DNA from: Cylicocyclus nassatus
Lineage: Eukaryota > Nematoda > Chromadorea > Rhabditida > Strongylidae
NCBI GenBank assembly: GCA_958299035.1
Contig: CATQJL010000316.1
Coordinates: 36,273,441-36,337,440 of the forward strand
Length of the DNA: 64,000 nt
Direction of reading: 5' to 3'
The notes beneath the pieces are model-generated. The model was not told the origin of the DNA and did no database searches. It was given only the letters and a program-made list of their open reading frames with translations. Made by a program: the position numbers and the translations under genes. Shown here one piece after another: positions 26,301 through 35,700 of the stretch (positions are counted from its first letter, which is position 1; every line of letters starts with the position of its first letter).

Positions 26301-29300
26301 GCGCCGCGCTTCGTTCAGGCATGGTCCATCTTCGATGTCGTTGGTCACACGACGGACAGTATGACAGAGAGAGCCATTGGAAACAGGCAGAACTTCTTAC
26401 CGTTTTCCATCTAGGTACCGAGCCTCTGTTTTCCTTCTTTTCTGTTCTGATTTGTCTGGTGCCAGGCCGTTGTCGAGCTTTACGCTCTGTTTTCATTATT
26501 AGGCCAGATGTTGTGTTTTTGCGGCGGAATGCCTTTCTTTTTGTAATTTTTGTCCCTTATTTCCCCTCTTCAGTTGGGTCCTGAAACGATTGTTGTCGAG
26601 CGCGCACTTTAGGCGGCGTGTACCCCACCTTCTTGTGCATATTGATCGACCATCAGATCCTTTGCGCTTCTTCCCTTATTTCCTATGTCTTGTTTGTTGT
26701 TGTCGACGCAATAAGCAACCATAGCCCCCTTTTTACGTTTTTGTAATTCTGGTGAACGCGTGATCCAACTGCCCATTTCGCGCAAACTTCGTCTCCTTTG
26801 GCCTTAGAGCGTCGGTTAGGTCAGTAGATTCTGTACTACTCGCTAAGTATTCTATCTTTGGTGTATAGCGAACTTGTTCCATCGTTACAGTTGCTATTGC
26901 CTACCGCATTGCAGCCTGTGTCCCCAGCCAAGTCAGTATTTTTGTTTTTCTTGCAACTTCGCGAGCCGTGAGCTTATCACCATCCTTATGCTCATTGCAG
27001 TAACTTTCTGCATGCGCGTTTTCCCTTGTGCCATCCTGTATCCCTGCAGTTGTTCCTGTAAGTGCTCCGCGTAGTTGTAATTTTTTTGTTTCATTCTTGG
27101 CTACCTGCAAGACTGTCATTTACTCGGCTTTGACTCAAACTCGGTTTTTCCTTACGCGCGTTCAGTACATTGTATGTGCGTCAGTAAGATTCGCGCATTT
27201 TTGGATATTTCTTGTACTGCGCGTCAATTCTGGTATTTCTTATGTTACATCCTGTGAGCGCGCCTTTGGTAGTATGTCACCCTCTGTTGGCGCAGTGTAG
27301 ATTTTTCTCATTGCCTATTCCGTCTACAGGCTTTCTTTCGCGCGTGAGTACCTTTAGAGTATCGCGCCTTTGTTCCCGTTGTGCGCTCCATCTGCACTTT
27401 GATCTCATGCCAAGTTTACTTGATTAGATCTTTGGCTAGTGAAGTACTCCTTTACCACCTATGTTGGCATCGTCGTATTTTTGAGTTCCATCGTCGTTCG
27501 ACGAGATATCGCGCTTAGCGCGCCAACCGTGCTTCACAGATACTTTTTGCCCGTAGTAGCTTGGCTCAATCGTTGCGCTTAGGGCTAGTATTCACAGTTG
27601 TTACCATCTTGTTCGTATGTTTAACTTGCCTGGCCAGCTAGTGTAACTGCGACCAACTGTGGTGCGTCGTGAGTATGCCCCTTGAGTGCATTTTCTTTCT
27701 GGATTTAGACTCACCTGACGCGCGATCCGCAGACACGTTCTTACTACCTTGTCTGTAGACGCTTATGTCAGGCACCTGTAGCCAGTAACATCGGCGGTGT
27801 TATGCGCGCGGCTTTCGCCGTTGCTCCTTGATTTACCCCTTTACCTGGATTGGCTTATACTCGGACTTACTTCTTGCCTGCATTACTGTTTTGTTGTGTC
27901 ATTGCTCCATCTCCTATTTGACACTCTCGGTGTGCAGCGCAACTTGAATTTGACGAAGGTTGGAATGGTCCTGCGGGTAGCACCTACTCCCGCACTCGCT
28001 GTAGTGTCCTCCTCAGCAGCTTGGCTCATATTCCAACATTTGAACATGGTTATACTCAGTTTGCGCGTCTATATACTTAGCGTAACGCGCTAAGTAGGTG
28101 GGTCAAGTACGCAACATCATTTAGTCGTTGCGCTGAGTATTAATCATGCCCATGCCAGCGGATTCATCGTCGGAACGTCCAGAGGGAAGTCTTGCTGCGC
28201 AGCTTGGACGCGCCGTTAATCAGCTTAGAATACCTCGTGACGATGATCTATCTTAAGGATGATGGAACCAACGGCGAGCCGGGAATAGGAAATTCGACGT
28301 GCGAGTCCGAAGACGACATCTCGCGGGAGTTGATGGAAGTTCGTGGACGAGTACCCATGGCAAATCCACAAGACGCGCAGGCGGACGCGCAACCGAGTGA
28401 TACTGCGGACTCGAACGGTACTAGTAGGCATCACTAATCTCAAATTTTGTTTTGAATTTTCCTTTTTTACAGTTTATATTCCTAAATTTACTAACGTTTT
28501 GCATCTGCGCGTCAGTCAATTTTCGCACTGTAACATCCTTGTGACTGTCGCGCCTCTAAAATTTTATTTTTATATTTTGCCTACTTACCGCGTAACATCT
28601 GTCGAGCTAGTTAACCCAGCACTAACACCATCCGGCGCACTTGTGGAGCGCGTTAACATCTATCGCGCCATGTAAAGTCCCGCGTAACATCTTAGTTCGT
28701 CGGCTCCCTACCAATTATACTTCCTATTATAGTAGCGCGTTAACATCATTTAAATTTTCCGCTAATTATTCTAATTTGTTTATTGTTGCTACTCGGTCGA
28801 GCAGCCTAGCGGTATAGTCTACTTTAGGAAGTTGCAGCCGTCACAGGACGCGCCGTCTTGTTGCCTTAAGTCCCGACCATAGAGCCTTGCGAGCAGTCCA
28901 TCAGGCTCCTGTAACATCTGCTCTATAGGTTGGGCCGTCTTTCCTTGAACAGACCCACAGTGCTGCACCCCCCGGGTCCTTGAGTTGCGGGGTCGATCCC
29001 CTCGTCGAGGCATCAGGACCGAATTGGACGAAGGTCCAGCCTCCTCGGCGGGAGGCTGGACCTTCGTCCAATTCGGTCCTGGTGGGTGCTAGATGCGCAA
29101 ATTTGGGGATGTTTCTGGAAAGACGTAGCACTTTTTTCGTCTGGAAGCTAACACCCTCTCAGTTCATTGCTTTATCTTGTGCTTTTTTATCGTAAATTAG
29201 TCTAAATTAAGAGAGGGTGGAGGTTTCCTTTTGTTTCAGGGTGTGCGTTCCAGGACGCGCGTCATATAGGTTCGCAGGACGGTAGGTTTTGTTTCGGGCG

Positions 29301-32300
29301 TTACGCTCCCTCGATGTTGAACGTATGAGTGCATTTAGAGTGGTTAGATGTTGGTGATGCGAGGGACGTAATGCGGTTTGGATGCGCAGTAAGATCAGCG
29401 CTGGTCGAGATGGATGGTGAGATGGCGAGATGGAGCGATGATGATGCTATGGGCTGAAACGTCTATCCTGAAACGTTGTACATAGTTTAGTAGCTGTAGA
29501 AGTATCTTTAATCATTGTTCATATTTATTTGGTAAGCGCCTTGAGCGCTCCGGTTTATTCTAGTAGTCACGTGCGCGTCAAAGCGCCTGTAGTTTTGTGT
29601 TTATTTTCGTGGTTTACCACGGGGCGGGTTGTTGCCTGTTCCCTCGCTACCGATGTCGCATGTTTCTTTTTTTCTATCATCGCCCAAATTTTTAGGTTAA
29701 GGCAGTTGCCCCAGGTCACGGTGCTATCACGTAACCACCTATTCGCAACGCCCAATGCCTTTCGTTGTGGGGGGGAGTGTCGCGGCTCGCGATCGACCGC
29801 TCCTCACAGCATGTGGCCGGGAGCACCGTGTTGCCGCGCGTCTCGGTCGTGGGCACGGTCGCCGCGCTTTACGGCGGCTACCTTGTTCGCTCCGAGACCA
29901 CACCATGTAGGCACGCCCCCAGCCACCGCTATAAATAGCGCGTACGCGCGCCAGTGCGGCCTCTCTCGTCTTGTCATCTTACTATTATCGTCGTGCCGCC
30001 TTTGTTATTGATTGGTTGGGTTTCCACGATATCGCCGTCGTGTCTACGTCCCCGTGCCTCGCGCAATTGGATGGATCGTTGATGGATTGTTTGGATGTAC
30101 GCGCGAGGATAGAATTCCAGGATGATGAACACCACGAAGCGCCTTGGTCGCGCAGGATTTGTTGGGAGCTTGGTTCGATGCTGTTGGTTAACATCATGGG
30201 GTCGGTGTTGCCGTGCCGTAGCTGCTGCCTTGGCGGCGCGCGGCCGGCCTGTGGGTAGCTCCCTTGGATGTCGGGAGAGTGTGAGAGTGTGTTAGTGTGT
30301 GAGTGTGAGTAAGTTAGAGTCCCCATCGGTAGCCCGGGGTAGAGCTTAACTCTCCCCGTGGTATGTATAATTACATTTGTTTATATCGTATATTTTTGTC
30401 GTGCGTATTTATTTAGTAAATTATATGTATGTTATTTGTCTCGTGTTCGTGTAGGCGTAACGCGCCGTTGTGGGCTGGGCCCACCCGCAGCTGCGGAAGT
30501 CCTTTGGGGACAGGAGCTGGACGCAAGGCAGTCGAGCACTAGGTGAGGGGGCGCAGAGCCCACCGAGCCGCAACACCCAACATTCGAGTTGTGGTTCATC
30601 GCAAATTTTATGACTCCAATATATCATTTGTTCTATCAGCAACATGCAAGGCAATGTTGGGTTAGATAATCTGTACAACATTGGAAGCTTTTCGTTGATA
30701 GTTGACTTGTCCTCTTTTGTTGAAACCTCGGCATCGTGAAGTATCTCACGATGCCGAGGTTTCAACAAAAGAGGACAAGCCAACTATCAACGAAAAGCTT
30801 CCAATGTTGTACAGATTATCTAACCCAACATTGCCTTGCATGTTGCTGATAGAACAAATGATATATTGGAGTCATAAAATTTGCGATGAACCACAACTCG
30901 AATGTTGGGGTTCATGAAAAAATTCGATTTTTCAAAAACTCATCTGTTTTTATCAGCAACATGTTTAGCACCACTTTAGGCCTCTGAAGACGACGATAAG
31001 TCGAAACGTAAGGCCGCAATAAAGAGCTTCACCAAACCTCGTATGGCATAAGATAACATTATCACATGCTTTTCGTTGAGTTCGAAGAAAGAAAAATAAC
31101 TGTGAAGAGAAAACCGGTTGGCCGCTGAGGGTTAACAAAGGATCATACAAAAAGCTGGAAAATGCTAGCGTGAAATCCAGAATTAGAGCTTCAGAATATG
31201 AAGCTTTTCTTGTAAGCTGCGATCCCCTCCCCAGCGGGGATGTACGCGCATACGGGCCTAGTCTTTTCATATCTGAATTTACACCAGCGTAAGTCTGTTC
31301 TTCTTAAAATTTCAGTGGGATGCGGGGCAATATTCGAAAGATCAAAGCAAGCCTACAATGTGGCTTTCAGAAGTTCGTACCGGGTTAGGTTCAAGCCTGG
31401 TACGAACTTTTGAAAGCCGTATTGTAGAGCTTTAAAAGCCATATTATGGAGCATCGAGTTTCAAGACAAAGTGCAAGAATTCGAAATCGGAAAAAGCGAA
31501 AAAAATCGTATCTCAGTTCAAAAACATTTTGCAAAGTTCCCATTTGTTCACGCATATAATATGCACTTGCTGCATTTTTCTGATGACCTAGAATTCGAGA
31601 AAAAATAATGCGCTAAATTTTCAAACTTTGGGTTGTGCTCCACGCAAATATGTGTTTATAGCTTATTCGCTAGAGAATACTCACAAATTTGCACCCTTGT
31701 GGATGCCTCAGTTTTTTAAAAATATCAGTTTGAGGGTACATATGAAAAGACTGGACAATCTAATATTAGGTTAGTGCACTACCTGACATTAGCTTAGTGC
31801 AAAAGTATTGAGCGTTTTTCCATGCCTTGTTTCAGGACAACTTTTTGCAGCAAACTTCCTTTTTTGACATAAAATTTTGACATATTTGAAAAGCTCTTTT
31901 CATGCTCTATCTACTGGCGGTTAAAATGTGCCTCTAGCCTTGTTTATTGAAGTTAACTGAGCTTTAGATTACCGCACTTGAAGCCGGTATACTGCATTTA
32001 CTTTTCTGGACAGAATTCATGCGCAAATGTTGGCATTCATTTGAAATTTTAATGCATGTGATATAAATTACCTACGTAAGCACACCTAAACAAACTTTCT
32101 GACATCATCTAGCTTGAGTTATCGACATAGGTAGTCGTTGCGTTTATTCTGTGGTCCACGGGTTTCTATTAAAGAAAGCAATCGCCAAACTTCGCTCATT
32201 TTTGTAAGCGCAAGGGTAGCGCCTCCTTTTGACAGTCTGCAAAAACCTTTAGCTCTTCAGTACGCAGAAAATCAAAAACTTCCATAATTTGAGTTTAGAG

Positions 32301-33498
32301 CCTCTGAAAAAAATCTTGAAAGAAGATGAGATTAGCTTCTTGATTCTACTTTTTTGCAAATCTTTTTCGTTCAAACCCTCTCCATCTTTATTTGTACTAT
32401 TGGCCTGCGGTTGCAAGAAGGCAACTACCACTTACACTAACAAAGTAAGGAGTTATGCTCCGTTATAAACGAGCTTTTAGAAAAAAACATACTTTGTTTC
32501 TCAGTCCATATTTTTCTGTCCGTTCAGAATATTAGCACAGTTATATGCGCGCTGTATTGCGGAAGATTTGCTGCTTTTGAAGTTTTTCATAGCAACGAGA
32601 AGTTCAGATTTCTTAAGAAGTTATAGTACGTCAAACTGAGAAGTTGCAAAACGCTCATTATTTCTGCATCAACCTAACAAAATGTTAGGAGAAAAAAAAA
32701 ATGACAAAAAGCAAATTCATAGTCCCAGTATTTGTTAGCTTTTCATATTCTATATCATTGTCTCAGGTGATTATAAATAGTAAGGCATAAAATATAAAAA
32801 AATTTGTTGTGTTTTGGCAGATCGTATTGAAATAAGTTGATTCATCTTTAGCACGACACCACAATCTATGCGTTCTTCTCTATAATGGGCATTGCTCAGA
32901 AAGTGATACGACCGAGAGGTTATCCACTCTACTCAGCGGCAACCTTTATAGAGCTGTGGTGGAACAGGACGGATAATCAGCCATATTTCAAGGTGAGACA
33001 TAGCTCAACAGAAATTGAGCAAAGCCGAATAAGCTCATTGAATTCAAGGATCCGCAGCTACGAACACTACAAAGATTTTATGATTTTTCCATCTTGAGCT
33101 GCCTGGCTCAAGAAATGAAATATGTTTAGCTATACTACCATGCAAGCGAAAATAATGTTACAATCTATCCTATAACCGATCAAGTCGACACTTGTGGTGG
33201 AAAATTGTACTGTAAATTGGATGTATTCCGCAACATCTCAGCTACAGCGAAACCTGACCAGCCCATGGATAAGGTTCGTAATCACTTGCAAAGTATAAAT
33301 GACATGGTCAGTTTTTTTTTTCAGTGGTGTCTGGTGGATCCACGTCAGTCTGCGTCATCATGGACTATGTTGATTTCAGGTATCATAATAGTTACAACAA
33401 GTGCAAATCGAAGTTATGAAAATGTTAGACACTGCAATGAATTTATCAAGAAAAAGGGGGGGGGGGAGATGCGACGACGTAAATGCGCTCTACACTAA
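20319..33498 (+). CDS. Histidine acid phosphatase, complete (copy 2) with a 9.9-kb intron
   Basis: Histidine acid phosphatase that hydrolyses phosphomonoesters via a phosphohistidine; a hydrophobic N-terminus (MLKLLVLVYLSTLSES) predicts secretion or lysosomal targeting. In-frame exons: 20319-20405, 20456-20560, 20627-20719, 21821-22006, 22053-22148, 22208-22300, 22349-22463, 22782-22960, 32852-32992, 33130-33273 and probably 33325-33498. The catalytic RHGDRSP is at about residues 32-38 and the HD proton donor at about 319-320 (HDTTIYAFFSIMGI). Intron phases equal those of copy 1. Intron 22961-32851 swallowed an LTR element, a palindrome and a hammerhead motif, while copy 1 has 127 bp there. 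The last exon (WCLVDPRQ, then a hydrophobic WTMLISGIIIVTTSA) reads on to a stop at 33496-33498 inside the Penelope relic, so the tail of this roughly 470-residue product is probably altered. Sequons NWT, NRT, NVT and NET are present. Splicing across the 9.9-kb intron is assumed. Confidence 0.92.
22502..22665. mobile_element. MITE with about 35-bp imperfect TIRs (family G, copy 1)
   Basis: It lies inside phosphatase intron 22464-22781. Ends ATTCAACTG...CAGTTGAAT, with inner TIR words GGCGGAGCTTCGTGACCT and AGGTCACAAAGCCTC; the core is CG-rich. A second copy at 36356-36515 shares termini and core, establishing a family. It has no coding capacity. Confidence 0.7.
23372..24167 (+). repeat. 5' long terminal repeat
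   Basis: Contains a TATA box (TATAAATAG, 23524-23532) in the expected position to drive element transcription. Open frames over it recur identically in the 3' LTR and are not genes. Confidence 0.93.
24168..24185 (+). other. Primer-binding site, tRNA-Gly(GCC)-like
   Basis: TGGTGCATCG starts directly after the LTR CA end and is complementary to the 3' terminus of eukaryotic tRNA-Gly(GCC), which ends CGATGCACCA. Complementarity breaks after ten bases. Confidence 0.65.
24780..25280 (+). repeat. Degenerate TGTATCG...ACGCG motif array inside the LTR element
   Basis: About eleven copies of a word like TGTATCGTCGCACGCG occur with irregular 25-110 bp spacing, for example at about 24789, 24815, 24871, 24898, 25043, 25068, 25094, 25120, 25144, 25231 and 25259. 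The core TGTATCG and a following ACGCG are kept while spacers vary, which is more like a protein-binding array than a clean tandem repeat. Confidence 0.7.
28105..28925 (+). repeat. Recurrent GTAACATC words near the 3' end of the LTR element
   Basis: Words of the form GCGTAACATC, GCGTTAACATC or TGTAACATC recur at about 28108, 28528, 28587, 28648, 28683, 28738 and 28910. There is no ORF through the region. Function unknown; it may be a packaging or regulatory motif or a decayed repeat. Confidence 0.4.
29014..29081. repeat. Perfect 31-bp-arm hairpin in the LTR element
   Basis: 29014-29044 (CAGGACCGAATTGG...) is the exact reverse complement of 29051-29081, with a six-base loop TCGGCG. An RNA copy of the element would form a very stable stem in either strand. 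It lies about 700 bp before the 3' LTR. Confidence 0.95.
29769..29777 (+). other. Polypurine tract of the LTR element
   Basis: GGGGGGGAG directly precedes the 3' LTR start TGTCGCGG, the position where plus-strand priming occurs in LTR retrotransposons. Confidence 0.75.
29778..30575 (+). repeat. 3' long terminal repeat
   Basis: Copy of 23372-24167 with a GT insertion near the 3' end (GTTCGTGTAGGCG instead of GTTCGTAGGCG) and one A-to-G difference (GGATGGATCG). The TATA box is at 29930-29938. Confidence 0.93.
30979..31015 (+). ncRNA. Hammerhead-ribozyme-like motif (minimal type I, Penelope style)
   Basis: Reads GGCCT, CTGAAGA, a stem II region (CGACGATAAGTC), GAAAC, GTA, AGGCC. This has the CUGANGA and GAAA core boxes, five perfect stem I pairs (GGCCU with AGGCC), a short stem II (GAC/GUC) and the two-base stem III (AC/GU) typical of minimal hammerheads in Penelope-like elements, which are thought to work as dimers. 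The base 5' of cleavage would be A31010, an allowed H. The extra C beside stem II may weaken it. AATAAAGAG follows, as at the second motif (35065). Activity is not shown. Confidence 0.6.
31353..31427. repeat. Hairpin with 29-bp arms
   Basis: 31353-31381 and 31399-31427 are inverted copies (CTACAATGTGGCTTTC..., GAAAGCCGTATTGTAG) with about two mismatches and a 17-bp loop. It lies within the long phosphatase intron. It may be a small foldback element. Confidence 0.75.
31430..32850. other. Remainder of the 9.9-kb phosphatase intron
   Basis: AT-rich sequence without exon-like blocks; no transposase, RT or RNA gene recognised. It ends at the TTTAG acceptor before the HD exon at 32852. Confidence 0.6.
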
Positions 33499-33957
33499 TG
33501 TCTCAAACCGCGATGCTATGGAAGCTATTTTTGAGCTGTTGCAAGAACACCATTCCTCGCTTGATTTACAAGGCGTTTCTATCAGAGGTATAATGACCCT
33601 ACTGAATGAGTGCCTTCAATGCTCGATATTTCGGTGGTCCGGACACTATTATAAACAGGTTAGAGGTCTTGCCATGGGACAGCGTTTCGCCCCGACGCTA
33701 GCTATCTTATTTATGTCGAAAGTAGAGGCGCCCGTTCTCGAAAGGAAACCTTTGCTGTATTGTCGTTACGTAGACGACTGTTTTATAGTTTGTCCCACGC
33801 AGGCCGAACTTGACCTTTGTTACGAAATACTGAATCAGCAATTTCCGCATATAAAACTGACTCGAGACAGGCCCACGAATGACTGGCTAGCATTTCTAAA
33901 TGTTGAAATTCGATTAATGGACGGTGAATTCAAGACAAGGTGGTATCGCAAGCCAAG

Positions 33958-34095
33958 TATAAGCTCCTGCAAGACGAAGGCGGTCGGTTCAATGTGCAAC
34001 GCGGCTGCGACATGGCTGCATCACAGCAGCGTCACAGCCGCGTCACAGCCACGTCGCGCCTCGAACCAACCGCCTTCGTCTTGCAGGAGCTTATA
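33958..34095. mobile_element. 138-bp MITE inserted in the Penelope RT
   Basis: 33-bp TIRs (TATAAGCTCCTGCAAGACGA at 33958 and its complement ending 34095) with one mismatch. The core carries four CACAGC words. Removing it, with TA or GTA read as the duplicated target, restores the Penelope frame from KPS to KNIYW. A TA target would suggest a Tc1/mariner-type source; this is inference. Confidence 0.85.
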
Positions 34096-35064
34096 GTAAA
34101 AATATATTGGTGCACCACGTTTCAGCTCATCCCATATAAACAATCTGTAACACATAATATGTACAGGACAGCTGCAAACGTCTCGTCCGGAAGCAAAGAA
34201 AAGATCTATTCATTAGCACTAGCTGATACGGTAGCAAAATCAAATGGGTACCCTATCAAAAAGCGCATACATAAAAAGCGACGACAAGATGGTACCGAAA
34301 AAGCACAAGCCGAAACTAAGATTCCATTTTGCTTGCCATTTGTGTCAGAAGAATTGAGTATGGTAGTCAGAAAGTTATTACAGCGAGCGGAGCTGGAAGA
34401 CTGGGTAAGAGTCGTCGACATACCGCCTGCTAATGTCAAGCATCAACTTGTTCGCAATCGCGCGCATGACAGGCTATGCGCGACCCCCAGCTGTAGGATT
34501 TGCCCGTTTGGCAAACAAGGTGATTGTATGGTTCCTGGTGTGGTGTACCGTATTAATGCCAATCATGCAAAGATTCGTATATAGGTGAAACCGGACGCCC
34601 ATTGTGCACAAGCATAAAAGAACACTTAGATGGGCTTAGAAGATCAAATCCCACCACGCCGTTGGGCATGCACCGCAGACAGCGTCACGAGGACGCAAAT
34701 TTAAGCGTGGAGGTCACAATCTTAGCTTATGAGCCCGAAATCCTTACGCGCAAAACTTCAGAGGCGTTTTGAATGACGGGAAGCCCGAAAATGAATAGAA
34801 AAGATGAGTGCTTGGCTTTACACAAGAACTGGCTCCTTACCAGAGCCTCTGTGGCTTCTCCGGTAACAGCAGACCGAGACCAAGTTGCTAGATCTGAAAG
34901 AATGGTGGTCAGTCGTTGGGATAATGTATCAGCATTTGAATTGTTGACAGCACAATGACCCGATCTTGTCATTTGTACTCTTTTGATTCGCTAACAGGTT
35001 GGACAATTTGCTTGATCGTGACGAAGTTGCTGACTGGGCAGTTTACATGGTCACGACTTTTTCA

Positions 35065-35100
35065 GTCCCCGAAGAAGGCGATATTGCCGAAACGTCGGTC
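35065..35100 (+). ncRNA. Degenerate hammerhead-like motif, Penelope 3' region
   Basis: Reads GTCC, CCGAAGA, stem II AGGCGATATTGCC, GAAAC, GTC, GGTC, then AATAAAGAG. Compared with the motif at 30979, the conserved U of CUGANGA is C and stem I has one U:U mismatch, while stem II GGC/GCC, GAAA and the GUC cleavage triplet are kept. Probably a decayed ribozyme of the same type. Confidence 0.5.
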
Positions 35101-35304
35101 GAATAAAGAGATATATCAATCTTGTGCAAGTTGAACAAATCAGTGAAAGGAGATTGTATAGTTTCTCGCACTTTGAGTTCTAGAGCTTGCAAACAAGGAG
35201 AGTGGACCGTTTCTAGCACGGAGATGAGATTTTACAAAACAAAGCTAATTTGTACAAGATTCAAAAAACCATCAAAAAATATTGCAAGCCAAACATCATT
35301 TCAC

Positions 35305-35541
35305 GGCCAGAGCACGGCACAGGTGACTTCTAAGGAAGCTGGATATTGTTTCTGGGACAAAAAGCAGAGGGGATATCGTTGTTGTGGCCGAAAAAACACA
35401 ACTTAGATTACTTTTTTGTCGACGTTCGTTTTCTTGAGGGTTTTTTCACGTTTAGGTTCAGGTTCAAAGAGGACTTCGTAAAATTTCCAGAAAATCAAGG
35501 GGGACTTCGTTTGTTGCCTTTTCGGAAAGCCACCTTGTGTC
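35305..35541 (+). repeat. Dispersed GAGCCCTG repeat, copy
   Basis: Forward copy with GAGCACGGCACAGGTGAC, AAAAAGCAGAGGGGATATCG, the GTCGACGTTCG box and the closing AAAGCCACCTTGTG. The open frame 35122-35406 merely reads through it. Confidence 0.7.
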
Positions 35542-35700
35542 TTCTATACGCTCAAATAGACCAATTCCAACACTTTTGTGGCCCATGTTCAGCGCTCATT
35601 GACCACCACGGTCAATGAGGGTCTACTTGCGAAATTAATGCCAAAAGGAATATTTGCAGGCTGTATTGCAGAGATTGTAGCTAAATACTTTTAGTAAAGA

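Larger units (their letters stand above)
23372..30575. mobile_element. LTR retrotransposon, 7.2 kb, apparently non-autonomous
   Basis: Direct LTRs at 23372-24167 (796 bp) and 29778-30575 (798 bp) start TGTCGCGG and end GCCGCAACA, with canonical TG...CA. The 5-bp duplication CCCAA flanks the element (23367-23371, 30576-30580). The base after the left LTR begins TGGTGCATCG, matching the complement of a tRNA-Gly(GCC) 3' end over 10 nt, a likely primer-binding site. GGGGGGGAG abuts the right LTR as a polypurine tract. I noticed only one substitution and one 2-bp indel between LTRs, so the insertion is young. The 5.6-kb interior has no ORF above 190 codons and no visible gag, protease, RT or integrase motif; it resembles a LARD. 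A superfamily cannot be given. It sits in the phosphatase intron; orientation is + by PBS/PPT order. Confidence 0.93.
23305..30971. repeat. 226-bp-arm palindrome, left arm split by the LTR element
   Basis: The left arm is 23305-23371 plus 30581-30739, separated by the retrotransposon; the right arm is 30746-30971; the loop is six bases (AGTATC). With the insertion and its target duplication removed, both arms are 226 bp and I see only two mismatches. Outer ends read GTGCTAAACATG on the left and its complement on the right. The right arm ends eight bases before the hammerhead-like motif at 30979. It is not a TIR transposon of usual form: there is essentially no unique centre. Confidence 0.9.
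33430..35140 (+). mobile_element. Penelope-like retroelement relic (RT plus GIY-YIG endonuclease)
   Basis: From about 33470: DVNALYTNVS (RT motif A region), VRGLAMGQRFAPTLAILFM (motif B) and YCRYVDDCFIV (catalytic YVDD), then WLAFLNVEIRL. After a MITE insertion (33958-34095) the frame resumes with NIYWCTTF and runs through a basic linker to CRICPFGKQGDCMVPGVVYR, then, after a frameshift at 34582, YIGETGRPLC...KEHLDGLRR, the GIY-YIG nuclease. Gene end about 34771. The RT is truncated at its 5' side next to a G10 tract (about 33457). The 3' region carries a hammerhead-like motif and AATAAAGAG. These domains in this order define Penelope-like elements. Insertion at the 3' end of the phosphatase gene probably supplies that gene's final codons. 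Frameshift and MITE make it inactive. Confidence 0.9.

Noticed and set aside
23405..30546. Repeated open frames of 60-113 codons at 23.4-24.3 kb and 29.5-30.5 kb, looking like a duplicated gene
   Set aside because: They lie in the two LTRs on both strands, share identical sequence because the LTRs are identical, and show no domain.
30421..30917. Two open frames of 120 and 71 codons with near-identical sequence on opposite strands
   Set aside because: This is simply the palindrome read on both strands, not a gene family.
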